Shown here: in pieces, positions 33,775 to 42,908 of the stretch | How positions within the stretch are numbered: position 1 is the stretch's first letter | Layout: every line of letters begins with the position of its first letter | Assembly (NCBI RefSeq): GCF_013294015.1 | Contig: NZ_JABSNO010000010.1 | Location: 1-64,000 of the forward strand | Direction: 5' to 3' | DNA from: Frigoriflavimonas asaccharolytica | GTDB taxonomy: Bacteria > Bacteroidota > Bacteroidia > Flavobacteriales > Weeksellaceae | Length of the DNA stretch: 64,000 nt | Position numbers and translations under genes: made by a program | The notes under the pieces: generated by a model | The model's input: the letters and a program-made list of their open reading frames with translations, nothing else | What the model was told of the DNA's origin: nothing | Database searches by the model: none

Positions 33775-35148
33775 ATGACGAGTTCTTTTTTAAAAAATAA
33801 ACATTTATTGTGGAGAGCAGGTTTTGGGCCGAATCTCTCAGATTATAAAAATTTAGAAAATATAAAAACAAGCGATTTATGGAATAGTATAATTGCACAT
33901 AAAGAAATTAATACAATTTCTTTTACTACACAAATTCAAGAAAAAGAATTTAGTGAAATAAGCAAATTAGATGCAGAGCAGAGAAAAACATTCCAGCAAT
34001 TAAGGAACAAGCAAAATACAGAGCTCAATCATAATTTTTTTATGACGATGGTACAATCTGAAAATCAATTTCTAGAAAAGATGGCTTTTTTTTGGCACGG
34101 TCATTTTGCTTGTAAAATTTTAAATGCTCCATTTAACCAGCAACTTTTGCAAGTAATAAGGGAAAACGCCTTAGGCAATTTTGGAGATTTACTTATTGCT
34201 GTTTCTAAATCTCCTGCTATGCTAAGTTTCCTCAACAATCAGCAGAATAAGAAAGCGCATCCTAACGAAAATTTCGCCAGAGAAGTGATGGAATTATTCA
34301 CCTTAGGAACAGGAAATTATACAGAGACAGACATCAAGGAAGCTGCAAGATCTTTCACAGGTTGGTCTTATGATAAAGATGGTGCATTTATCGAGAGAAA
34401 AGGTATTCATGATGAAAATTCTAAAAAATTTCTCGGTAAAGAGGGAAACTTTGATGGAACTGATATTTTAAATATCATTTTAGAAAAAAAAGAAACTGCA
34501 AAATTCATCACCAAAAAAATTTATAAGTATTTCGTAAACGAAAAAATTGATGAAAGAAGACTGGAAAATTTATCCAATAATTTCTACAACAGCAAATACG
34601 ATATAAAAAAATTAATGACTGAAATTTTTACTTCAAATTGGTTTTTTGAAGATGAAAATATAGGAAACAAAATCAAATCACCTATTGAATTAATGGTGGG
34701 AATACTTAGAACTTTGCCAACTTCCGAAGTGAAAATGCAAAGTTTGATGATGTATCAAAAACTATTGGGACAAACGCTTTTCTACCCACCAAATGTTGCT
34801 GGTTGGCCAACTGGAAAATCTTGGATAGACAGTTCTACTTTACTTTTAAGAATGAAATTGCCCCAAATTTGGTCCGGCAGTCGAGCTTTAGAAACTACTG
34901 CAAAAGCAGATGACGATGTAGAAATGGGACTAGAAAATGCCAAAAAAACTAAGAAAAATGCCAACACTGCAAATTTCAATTTTGATTGGCAACTAGTACA
35001 AACAACTTTAGCTGATAAAAATATTTCAGAATCTCTACTCCAAAAAACAAAATCCCTGGATAAAGAAACTATTAAAAAATACGCTGGAGAAGATGTAAAA
35101 AAGACCATAATAGAAGTAATGAGCACACCAGAATACCAGCTTTGCTAA
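33775..35148 (+). CDS. DUF1800 family protein
   Basis: This 457-residue protein has family marks HLLWRAGFGP at the start, FWHGHFACKI, NENFAREVMELFTLG and NVAGWPTGKSWIDSSTLLLR. DUF1800 genes nearly always precede DUF1501 genes, as here (61 bp). The pair is found in many Bacteroidetes and planctomycetes; its job is unknown, with exported or envelope oxidoreductase-like work suspected because the partner has a Tat signal. No signal peptide is visible in this protein itself. Confidence 0.9.
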   Translation: MTSSFLKNKHLLWRAGFGPNLSDYKNLENIKTSDLWNSIIAHKEINTISFTTQIQEKEFSEISKLDAEQRKTFQQLRNKQNTELNHNFFMTMVQSENQFLEKMAFFWHGHFACKILNAPFNQQLLQVIRENALGNFGDLLIAVSKSPAMLSFLNNQQNKKAHPNENFAREVMELFTLGTGNYTETDIKEAARSFTGWSYDKDGAFIERKGIHDENSKKFLGKEGNFDGTDILNIILEKKETAKFITKKIYKYFVNEKIDERRLENLSNNFYNSKYDIKKLMTEIFTSNWFFEDENIGNKIKSPIELMVGILRTLPTSEVKMQSLMMYQKLLGQTLFYPPNVAGWPTGKSWIDSSTLLLRMKLPQIWSGSRALETTAKADDDVEMGLENAKKTKKNANTANFNFDWQLVQTTLADKNISESLLQKTKSLDKETIKKYAGEDVKKTIIEVMSTPEYQLC

Positions 35149-35209
35149 AACAAAAACCTTACATAGCTCATCAAATTTTTTCCACATTAATTTTTGAAAA
35201 TACCATCAC

Positions 35210-36397
35210 ATGATCATAAAAAGAAGAGATTTTTTAAAAACCGGAACTTTGGCAGCAGCATCTTTAATGCTCCCCAATTTTTTGAAGGCATTTTCTTTAC
35301 CAGAATCTTTGGCTAAAGAAAATAAAATATTAGTAGTACTACAATTTAGTGGTGGTAATGATGGTCTCAACACCATTATCCCGTTAAAAAATGATATCTA
35401 TTTCAAAGAAAGACAAGGTATCTCTATCAAAAATGCTTTAAATTTAACAGACGAAGCCGGCATTAATCCTGCGCTACCTTTTTTTAAAGAATTGTATGAC
35501 AATGGCGAAATTTCTGTCTTGAATAATGTTGGATATCCGGAGCCAAATAAATCTCACTTTCGCAGTATGGATATTTGGCAAAGTGCCAGCAATAGTTCAG
35601 AATTTTTGGAAACCGGTTGGGTCGGGAGATATTTAGACGAAGAATGTTACAATTGCACACATCCCACGCAAGCACTGGAAGTAGACGATATGTTGAGTCT
35701 TGCCATGAAGGGAAATACAAAAAAAGCTTTCGCCTTCAAAGATCCAAAAAGATTGTATGAGACTTCCAATGAGCAATATTTTAAATCTTTGTATGATAAC
35801 CATCACCACGACCACGAAACCGTTGATTATCTCTATCAAACTCTAGGAGAAACAATTGATAACGCCTCTTATATTTTCGAAAAAAGCAAAGCAAAATCTA
35901 CAGATAGTCCTTATCCAAGTTCTAAACTGGGCAAAGATTTTAAAACAATTTCTTCGCTAATAAAATCTGATATCAATACAAAAGTCTACTATTTAGAAAT
36001 TGGTAGTTTTGATACGCACGTAAACCAAAATCAAAGACAAGAAAAGCTTTTTTCCGAAATTAACGACGCTGTACAATCCTTTGTGGCAGATATGAAAGCC
36101 AACAATCTTTTCAATGATGTAATGTTGATGACATTTTCTGAGTTTGGGCGCCGAGTTTCTCAAAATGCAAGCAAGGGAACAGACCATGGAACTGCCAACC
36201 AAATGTTTTTTATTTCCGGAGGTTTAAAGAAAAAAGGTATTCTTAATGCGCTACCAGATTTGCAAAATTTGAACGATGGAGACCTCATCTACACAGAAGA
36301 TTTTCGAAAAGTGTACGCTACCATCCTCAAAAATTGGCTGAAAGCAGATTCCTCCAAAATTTTGGGCTGGAAAAATGGCGTGTACGATTTTATTTAA
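35210..36397 (+). CDS. DUF1501 family protein with Tat signal
   Basis: This 395-residue protein begins IIKRRDFLKTGTLAAASLML, a twin-arginine (RRDFLK) signal, so it is probably exported folded. The alkaline-phosphatase-like superfamily pattern is seen in VLQFSGGNDGLNTIIPL, NKSHFRSMDIWQSA, GSFDTHVNQNQRQ and LMTFSEFGRRVSQNASKGTD followed by HGTA. These Asp, His and Ser/Thr positions suggest a metal site. It works with DUF1800 (previous gene). A terminator follows at 36421-36451. Confidence 0.92.
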   Translation: MIIKRRDFLKTGTLAAASLMLPNFLKAFSLPESLAKENKILVVLQFSGGNDGLNTIIPLKNDIYFKERQGISIKNALNLTDEAGINPALPFFKELYDNGEISVLNNVGYPEPNKSHFRSMDIWQSASNSSEFLETGWVGRYLDEECYNCTHPTQALEVDDMLSLAMKGNTKKAFAFKDPKRLYETSNEQYFKSLYDNHHHDHETVDYLYQTLGETIDNASYIFEKSKAKSTDSPYPSSKLGKDFKTISSLIKSDINTKVYYLEIGSFDTHVNQNQRQEKLFSEINDAVQSFVADMKANNLFNDVMLMTFSEFGRRVSQNASKGTDHGTANQMFFISGGLKKKGILNALPDLQNLNDGDLIYTEDFRKVYATILKNWLKADSSKILGWKNGVYDFI

Positions 36398-36420
36398 AGC
36401 TTCTCAACTAGTATTGCACA

Positions 36421-36454
36421 AAAAAACCACATTCAATAAATGTGGTTTTTTTTT
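36421..36454. terminator. Bidirectional terminator
   Basis: AAAAAACCACATT (36421-36433) and AATGTGGTTTTTT (36439-36451), with T residues to 36454, form a 13-bp stem. It separates DUF1501 (plus) from the convergent 41-residue gene (minus). Confidence 0.85.
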
Positions 36455-36469
36455 GTATTTAAAGGGAAT

Positions 36470-36595
36470 TTATTTCTCTATTAAATTTTTCAGTGCTTTC
36501 TTTTTATTTTGTCTTTCTTCGTACTTTTTCATCAAATAACCGATAACTATTGGACTCAACCACATCAAAATTCTTCTTAATAATACAGGATTCAT
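36470..36595 (-). CDS. 41-residue small membrane-type protein
   Basis: ATG (36593-36595) to TAA (36470-36472) encodes 41 residues starting MNPVLLRRILMWLSPIVIGY and ending with a Lys/Arg/Glu-rich tail (MKKYEERQNKKK). The hydrophobic helix (about 9-21) followed by a basic tail fits a single-pass membrane or amphipathic protein. It is bounded by a terminator and has the 17-bp motif seen at 8200-8239 about 100 bp upstream. I recall similar short proteins in Chryseobacterium genomes, function unknown. Confidence 0.65.
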   Translation of the reverse strand: MNPVLLRRILMWLSPIVIGYLMKKYEERQNKKKALKNLIEK

Positions 36596-36690
36596 ATTTA
36601 TAATTTTTAATATTAGCCTCAATAATTTCAAAAATCAAACCACAGCTTTAAATAAAAAAAATATTATAAATTTAATGTAGAATATTGAAA

Positions 36691-36707
36691 ATACAGGAAA
36701 AACACCC
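36691..36707 (-). promoter_or_regulatory. Third copy of the 17-bp motif
   Basis: ATACAGGAAAAACACCC, identical to 8200-8216 and 8223-8239, lies 96 bp upstream of the 41-residue gene on the minus strand. A weak -7-like TAAATTTA lies 16 bases downstream of it on that strand. It also lies 47 bp before the plus-strand gene at 36754, so either gene could be the target. Confidence 0.5.
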
Positions 36708-36753
36708 ATGATATTCATTCAAATTTTGCCTTACTTTACGTAAAATTACTACC

Positions 36754-37463
36754 ATGGAAATTCCAACAATACATGAATTAGCGACCGAAAAAACAGATTC
36801 CACCACCATTTCTTATTTCAAATTGCGGCAATTGATTGGTTTGTTAGGTATTTTTTTGCCTTTTGCTTTGGTCATTTTTGGAGGCAGATTGCAACCATCG
36901 TTAAGTCACTACTACTACAGTTTTTCTCACACTTTTTTTGTCGGAACTTTGGCAGCACTTTCCACCTTTTTAATTACCTACAAAGGAGTTTATAGATTGG
37001 AAGATTGGCTCGCCAATATTGCAGGATTTTGCGCAGCTGGTGTTGCCATCTTCCCACAAATGCAGTCGGTTTCTTGGGAAAACCTTTTTTTGATTTGCCA
37101 GATTGGGCAGAAACCTCCCATTGGAGCAACATTTTGCACTACAGTTTTGCAACCATTTTGTTTATCTGTTTTGCTATATTTTGTTCTGTTATTTTTCAAA
37201 AACCCGACAAAAATGAGGTGATTAAGGAGAAGAAAAGACGCCGAAATAGAATTTACCGTATTTGCGGCTACATCATGATTTTCAGCATCCTTGCAATAGG
37301 TTTTCTTTCTATTTTCAAAAGTTTAGATTTCCCCTATTCTACTCTGTTATTTGAAAGTACCACCTTAATTCCGTTCGGCGTTTCTTGGTTGCTCAAAGGA
37401 ACTTATACTTGGAAATTTTCTAAATATGATGTTTTGAGAATTATGGTAAAGTTTTTTAGATAA
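36754..37463 (+). pseudogene. Multi-spanning membrane protein gene with a one-base frameshift
   Basis: The frame from ATG 36754 encodes several membrane helices (LIGLLGIFLPFALVIF, then GTLAALSTFLITY, IAGFCAAGVAIFP) and then degrades after SWENLF. The same protein continues in another frame as FDLPDWAETSHWSNILHYSF, further helices, and a stop at 37463. The break falls at seven T residues (37085-37091); one more T would restore a continuous reading frame of about 236 residues. This is a genuine frameshift, slippage at the homopolymer, or a sequencing error. The family was not recognised. Confidence 0.75.
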
Positions 37464-37557
37464 ATTAAATTTACTCCTTTTTGTACCTCGTAGTCAAACT
37501 TTTCACTCCGAAAATTTTGAAGACGCAAGTAGAAGATTTTTTTTTGTTCGAAGGAAT

Positions 37558-38163
37558 TTATAAAGAATTGAGTTCTTTTTGCAAATTTGCTCTTGCTATT
37601 GCTTCATATTTATGAAAATAAAATTCAGTTTGAAAAATTTGTTCTTTTTCCAGAAAGTGAATTAAAACCTTTCTTCTTCCAGGATTATAAATTAAACTAG
37701 GATAAATGCGATATTCTTTCCGGATCTTTTTACTATAATCACAATACAACTCCCATTCCTGACCTAATACAGAAAGGTCAAAATCTACCATCCATTTTTC
37801 ATCATTTGTTCTTGCTTCATGATTTTTGGTTGCCAAAATCAAATTTTCAATAATATTATTATCTACTACACAATTTTTAAATATACTTCTAGCATATTCT
37901 GCGCTCTTTTCTTCATTATCATTTGCAGTTACTTTATATATAATATCGTGATAAAATATGGCTACAGCAACCTCTACAGGATTTTGCAATTTGTGTAAAT
38001 GCAATTCATATTGAAGAAACATCTGTTGCAAATGATCTAAATTATGATATTTTCTAAATTTTTGCGAATAGAAATTACTCAAATCATTCCAAAGTGAAAC
38101 CCTTTCCACTTCAGAAAAGTTTAAATTTTTAAGGAGTAAATAAAAACGCTCTTGTAAGATCAT
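37558..38163 (-). CDS. Predicted HD-type metal-dependent phosphohydrolase
   Basis: This 201-residue cytoplasmic protein contains KYHNLDHLQQM (first His pair), VAVAIFYHDIIYKV (His-Asp) and a distal Asp in KWMVDFDLSVLG, the layout of HD-superfamily proteins annotated as predicted metal-dependent HD phosphohydrolases. Substrate unknown. It lies 22 bp downstream of the HopJ gene on the same strand, so helicase, HopJ and this gene may be one operon. Confidence 0.82.
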   Translation of the reverse strand: MILQERFYLLLKNLNFSEVERVSLWNDLSNFYSQKFRKYHNLDHLQQMFLQYELHLHKLQNPVEVAVAIFYHDIIYKVTANDNEEKSAEYARSIFKNCVVDNNIIENLILATKNHEARTNDEKWMVDFDLSVLGQEWELYCDYSKKIRKEYRIYPSLIYNPGRRKVLIHFLEKEQIFQTEFYFHKYEAIARANLQKELNSL

Positions 38164-38185
38164 AGATTGTATTGTTTATATAAAA

Positions 38186-38518
38186 TCATTTCCTCTGCAA
38201 AGCTTCCCCTTCAAAAGAAATTCCTTCCCAACCAAATTCCATAAAATTCCGAATATTTTGATGATCATTTCCTTCCAGATTTTTCAATACATCTTCGCGG
38301 TAAAATGCACCAAAAAGTGCTAAAGTTTCCTCTTTTGAAAGGTTTTGTAATTTCGCAAAACTAAATATTTTGCAAGAACCGTTATTCTGATTTTCCTCAT
38401 TTGTTAAATTTCCATTAGTGAATTTCGTTGGTGCGAAATTATAGTGTTCATCGATATATGCGATTACATAACTAAAATCAATACTTTCCGGTTTGCTCTT
38501 TAATTGTTCTATTATCAT
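38186..38518 (-). CDS. HopJ-family protein
   Basis: This 110-residue protein matches the HopJ type III effector family (PF08888): SIDFSYVIAYIDEHYNFAPT, FTNGNLTNEENQNNGSCKIF, FAKLQNLSKEETLALFG and YREDVLKNLEGNDHQNIRNF. The family name comes from Pseudomonas, but most members are in bacteria without type III secretion, so a cytoplasmic role is likely. Its ATG overlaps the stop of the helicase gene by 4 bp (ATGA), so the two are translationally coupled. Confidence 0.9.
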   Translation of the reverse strand: MIIEQLKSKPESIDFSYVIAYIDEHYNFAPTKFTNGNLTNEENQNNGSCKIFSFAKLQNLSKEETLALFGAFYREDVLKNLEGNDHQNIRNFMEFGWEGISFEGEALQRK

Positions 38519-41500
38519 TCTATTTTTCTTATTATTTTTTGTAATTCAGCATCTAAATTTTGCCAGCAATTCTGGCTCCAAATTCTAACATATCCAAAAC
38601 CAGAATTCTCTAAAATTTTGCCTTTGTGTAAATCTTCTAAGTAAGCCAAATTTCCAGAATATTGATCCTTGCTCATGCATTCTACAACGACAGATTTTCC
38701 GTCTGGCTTTTCTATCAATAAATCTAATAAATAGCCTCCAAACTGATGGTTTTTAAGAATTTTCAGGTTAGGAAATCTTTCTTTTAAAACAAAATAAATT
38801 TGGTCTACAAACAATGTAGATTCATATTCACTTTTAGCTGATTCTGTAAAACCGAAAACATCTAAAATAGTTAAAATTTCTTTTCTTTGAATCTCGTTTT
38901 CATCGCTCACAGCTTTACAATAAGCCAAATACGCGTAAAAAACCGCCTTCCTATTATTCGCGCCTTCTTCCTCTAGTGCAGTTTTATAATTCATGAAAAA
39001 ATCTTCTGGTATAGAATTGCAGATATAGATTTTCTCCTTCGCTCTTGTGATAATTACATTCAATAATTTATAACCTTTCGTATGATTTACGGGTCCAAAA
39101 CTTTGCACAAATTTGCCGCTTCGTTTTTTACCATACGTGGTAGAAATAATGATGATATCTCGCTCGTCACCTTGTATATTTTCAAGATTTTTAATGAATA
39201 ATCCCGCTGCTTCTAATCCTTGTATTTTCTCTCTAAACGCTTCATTTTCTGGCAAAGCCGCTTGATGCAAAATTTGTCTTTTAATGTAATTTCTTTGGGT
39301 AATATTAAAAGTAGCAATTCCCACAGATGGATAAGTTCCATCTTTTTTAGGATGAATACTTTTCAGAATTTCTATCACTTTTTGAGTTTCCAATTCATTG
39401 ATGTGGTCTTCAAAAATGCCATTTACTTGAAAAAATTCAATTGGCTTCATAGTAGATTGCGTTGGCAATGGTTTCAATCTCGCATTGTAGAAAGCGTGGT
39501 TAGAAAAGTCTATTAAATAAGGATGTTTAGATCGGTAATGAAAATCCAAATGGTTCTTTTCAAAATTGTTTTCCATCGCAAAATCCAGCAATGATTCGAT
39601 ATTAAGCATCGCATTTTTGTAGGTAATCACTTCATTTTCTGCTTCCAAATCATCTTCATCTTCTATGCTGCCTTCAAAGACTTTAGAGAAATAATTAGAA
39701 GGTGGCATTTGGTGTTCATCTCCTGCAATAATTACTGTTTTACCTTTCAAAACTGCGGGCAGATTATCTTCTAATTTTAACTGGCTGGCTTCATCAAAAA
39801 CGACATTATCAAAGTAGAAATTTTTATCTTGAAAAAGGTTACTGCAAACATCTGGCGTCGTTAAAATTATAGGAAAAAAGGTGGTGAAAAGATCGCTGTC
39901 TTTCTGCGCAATTTGCCTTAATGTTAATCGGGAATGGTTGGTACTGCTGCGTTTGTTGTAAAGATTGGCAACCGTAACCTCTTTATTTAATTTCTCGAAA
40001 TTTTTAACGGCATTTTGTTGCTCCAAATTCCAATATTGCGCTATAAAACTTTTTTGTGTGATGCCATAAAACTTTAATTTTTTAATGATATCAGCATATT
40101 CATTTTCGTTAAAATTAAGGTTTTCAGAGCTCCATTTATTAAGCAGAAGCGGAAAATAATTGCCCAAAAAAGAAGCTTCCCAATTGTTTAAAGGATATAA
40201 TTTTTCAAGTAAATTCTGCTGAAAACGGGATAGATTTTGGTAATAACTAAACCAATTGTATTCTAACAATAAGGGGTTTTCTGGATTATTTCGTAAGTTT
40301 TTAAAATTTTCTAAAACTGTTTCTATTTGAATTTTTATTTCAGAATACGTACTACCAAACTTGTTTTCTTTCAGCCAGTTTTCTTTATTGATCAGATTTC
40401 TCAATTGTTGAATTTTATTTGAAATCTCAGTAAAATCTTTATCAGAATTGTTTTTATCGAAGGTGTTTAGAAAATCTATTGAATTATAATTTTCCTCAAT
40501 CGTTGTAAAAAATTGGTTTTTAGCGAGCTCTACTTCAGAACGGTATTTTAAAATTTCATTTTTATTATTAAACAAATTATCAGAAATCGCAATATTTGGC
40601 AATAATGGCTTCAAACTTATTTCCTTCACCGCAGAAGAAATTTCTACCAACCGCTTCTGCTTCTGGATTGATTTCTTTTTTGCACCCGAGAAAAAGGCGG
40701 CTATTTTATAAAAAAATTGATTGGTTACTTCAGGCAGATATTCCTCAGAATTATGAATTAAAGTAGACGTTAAAACCTCAGTTTCATTTATTAAAAGTTC
40801 TACATTTTGCAAATTTTGTCCAAATTCGTTTCTTCTATTTTCTATAAAAACGGGCTTATATTCTACAATCAGCCTTTGAATTTCGTTCCAAATCCTTCTA
40901 TAATTTTCAAAGGAAGTATCTAATCTTTGCAAACTTTGATGGTAATTTTCTTTTATAAAAAGACCATTATTAATGAAACTTTTAGAAATATAAGGTTGAT
41001 ATTCTTTATAAATCGGCGCTCCAACTTGAATTAGATGCTCTATTTCTTTAAACTCATCCGCAGAAAAAGTAAAGTTGAAGCTTTCTAAACCAAGCACTTC
41101 TTTTTCTGCTTCGTAATTCAAAATATGCCCAACTATTTCGGTTCTATTTTTATCTGGAATTATATCTGTATTTAGCAATTGATGAACGGTATTGATACTT
41201 TCTTGGTGTTTAGAAATCTCCAAAATATGATTATTTAGAGTTTCCAAAGAATTGATTGCAATCGCTTTTTTAAAATCTGCCGAATCAATCGTATTTCGCA
41301 CAGCATTCACCACCAATTTTCGATCCGTTGCACTATCTTTCACCATCGTACAATAGCGCTCATAACCTAATTTTTGCAGCGCAATATAAAGCACTTCCAA
41401 AGCAGTTTGTTTCTCGCAAACCACAATTGTCTTTTGCTTATTTTCTAAAGCATTAACCAAAACCGCCGTTAAAGTCTGACTTTTCCCCGTTCCAGGTGGC

Positions 41501-42513
41501 CCTTGAATCAAAATTCTATTTTGAGATTTCAAAGACTCCAAAATATTCTGCTGAGAAGGATCCGTTTCCACCGAAGTAATGGATTGAAACGGCAACTTCG
41601 CGGCAATTTCTAAAGCTTTAAAATTGCTTTTTAAAGCTTCATAATCATTAATTATATTTTGTTTCTGAACTTCAAAAATGGAAAATATTCCCGATTTTGT
41701 GATAGTAGCATCGCCTTTCTTTGGCAACAATGCATCGTACTCAATTTTGCTTTGTATTTTAGGAATTCGCTCGTAATTATTTAAAATAAAATCCAGATTT
41801 TGCGTCACTTTTAGTTGGCGCAAAATAGAATCGCAAATATCAAAAAGTTCAGGTTTGTCTATCTTTCCATCTGCGAGCATTTGCTCTGGTATTTGCTCCA
41901 ATGTAATTCCAGAATCGCCTTGTAAATGATTGATGAGCACATCGTTTATATAAATAGGATCTTCTTCCGTTCGGCAGATTTCCCAAGTATTCATTTCATT
42001 GGTCGCCTTTATTGCAACAGACCAAATCAGCAATGGCGCGACGGTAATCTGGCCATCAGAAAGATCTTTCCTCACCAAAAGTGGAAAACCAAAACCCAGA
42101 GAATTGACCCCTTTTTCAGAAAATATCACTTCATTTTGAAAAATAAGATTCTCTAAATTCCGCTTCAGTTTTTCTTTAGATTGATCTTCCTTTTCGTTGG
42201 TTGCATTTTTTTGCACCATGCCAAGCTTTGCATCTTCCTCATCTTCCTCATTTTCGTTGAAATAATCCCGTTTCTTTTCAGGAATTTCTTCAATAAATTG
42301 ATCATGCACAGAAAATTTAAAAGAAACATTTTTCGTTGTCAAAAGATCCACGATAAAATACTCGGGCAAACTTTGATGTATAGCCGCCAATTGCGCCAAA
42401 TCTAGTTTATACCGAGAATTGCCCGGAATTGCATTCAGATGAACACCTCTTCGGTTACCGGTTTTTAGTTTATTCTGAAAAGCAGAGAAAATTTCTGGAG
42501 TGAGCTTGTGCAT
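38515..42513 (-). CDS. SF1 (DNA2/NAM7-like) helicase with C-terminal Vsr/DUF559-like nuclease domain
   Basis: This 1332-residue protein has a large N-terminal region of unknown fold, then Walker A QGPPGTGKSQ (GPPGTGKS 338-345), motif II DEAS (907-910), motif III AGDEHQMPPSNYF, and motifs V-VI in NIQGDERDIIIISTTYG and NVIITRAKEKIYI (about 1145-1160). About 560 residues, rich in coiled coil, separate motif I from II. The last 100 residues look like an MTES/DUF559 nuclease: GGYLLDLLIE, VVECMSKDQY and GYVRIWSQNCW. ATG 42513 is chosen over 42582. The architecture is typical of genome-defence helicase-nucleases, but stand-alone core versions exist. Confidence 0.88.
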   Translation of the reverse strand: MHKLTPEIFSAFQNKLKTGNRRGVHLNAIPGNSRYKLDLAQLAAIHQSLPEYFIVDLLTTKNVSFKFSVHDQFIEEIPEKKRDYFNENEEDEEDAKLGMVQKNATNEKEDQSKEKLKRNLENLIFQNEVIFSEKGVNSLGFGFPLLVRKDLSDGQITVAPLLIWSVAIKATNEMNTWEICRTEEDPIYINDVLINHLQGDSGITLEQIPEQMLADGKIDKPELFDICDSILRQLKVTQNLDFILNNYERIPKIQSKIEYDALLPKKGDATITKSGIFSIFEVQKQNIINDYEALKSNFKALEIAAKLPFQSITSVETDPSQQNILESLKSQNRILIQGPPGTGKSQTLTAVLVNALENKQKTIVVCEKQTALEVLYIALQKLGYERYCTMVKDSATDRKLVVNAVRNTIDSADFKKAIAINSLETLNNHILEISKHQESINTVHQLLNTDIIPDKNRTEIVGHILNYEAEKEVLGLESFNFTFSADEFKEIEHLIQVGAPIYKEYQPYISKSFINNGLFIKENYHQSLQRLDTSFENYRRIWNEIQRLIVEYKPVFIENRRNEFGQNLQNVELLINETEVLTSTLIHNSEEYLPEVTNQFFYKIAAFFSGAKKKSIQKQKRLVEISSAVKEISLKPLLPNIAISDNLFNNKNEILKYRSEVELAKNQFFTTIEENYNSIDFLNTFDKNNSDKDFTEISNKIQQLRNLINKENWLKENKFGSTYSEIKIQIETVLENFKNLRNNPENPLLLEYNWFSYYQNLSRFQQNLLEKLYPLNNWEASFLGNYFPLLLNKWSSENLNFNENEYADIIKKLKFYGITQKSFIAQYWNLEQQNAVKNFEKLNKEVTVANLYNKRSSTNHSRLTLRQIAQKDSDLFTTFFPIILTTPDVCSNLFQDKNFYFDNVVFDEASQLKLEDNLPAVLKGKTVIIAGDEHQMPPSNYFSKVFEGSIEDEDDLEAENEVITYKNAMLNIESLLDFAMENNFEKNHLDFHYRSKHPYLIDFSNHAFYNARLKPLPTQSTMKPIEFFQVNGIFEDHINELETQKVIEILKSIHPKKDGTYPSVGIATFNITQRNYIKRQILHQAALPENEAFREKIQGLEAAGLFIKNLENIQGDERDIIIISTTYGKKRSGKFVQSFGPVNHTKGYKLLNVIITRAKEKIYICNSIPEDFFMNYKTALEEEGANNRKAVFYAYLAYCKAVSDENEIQRKEILTILDVFGFTESAKSEYESTLFVDQIYFVLKERFPNLKILKNHQFGGYLLDLLIEKPDGKSVVVECMSKDQYSGNLAYLEDLHKGKILENSGFGYVRIWSQNCWQNLDAELQKIIRKIE

Positions 42514-42618
42514 TTGTGTAGGACTTGCAGTAAATTTATAAATAAAAAATAAGGTATTCTGCGTTAAGCAAAATATTATCATGTAGAATTTAAAATTCCA
42601 TTAACTAAAAGCAGATAA

Positions 42619-42852
<234 letters not shown>

Positions 42853-42854
42853 AT

Positions 42855-42886
42855 TTGATAATATTTAAACACTTTGCGTATATTTG
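42855..42886 (+). promoter_or_regulatory. Promoter of the GHKL-nuclease gene
   Basis: TTG (42855-42857), 21 bp, then TATATTTG (42879-42886) is a full Bacteroidetes promoter. The predicted start (about 42892) precedes ATG 42909, so the gene can be expressed alone even if the small gene upstream is also transcribed. Confidence 0.65.
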
Positions 42887-42908
42887 AAATTACAGAAATA
42901 TTTTGGAA

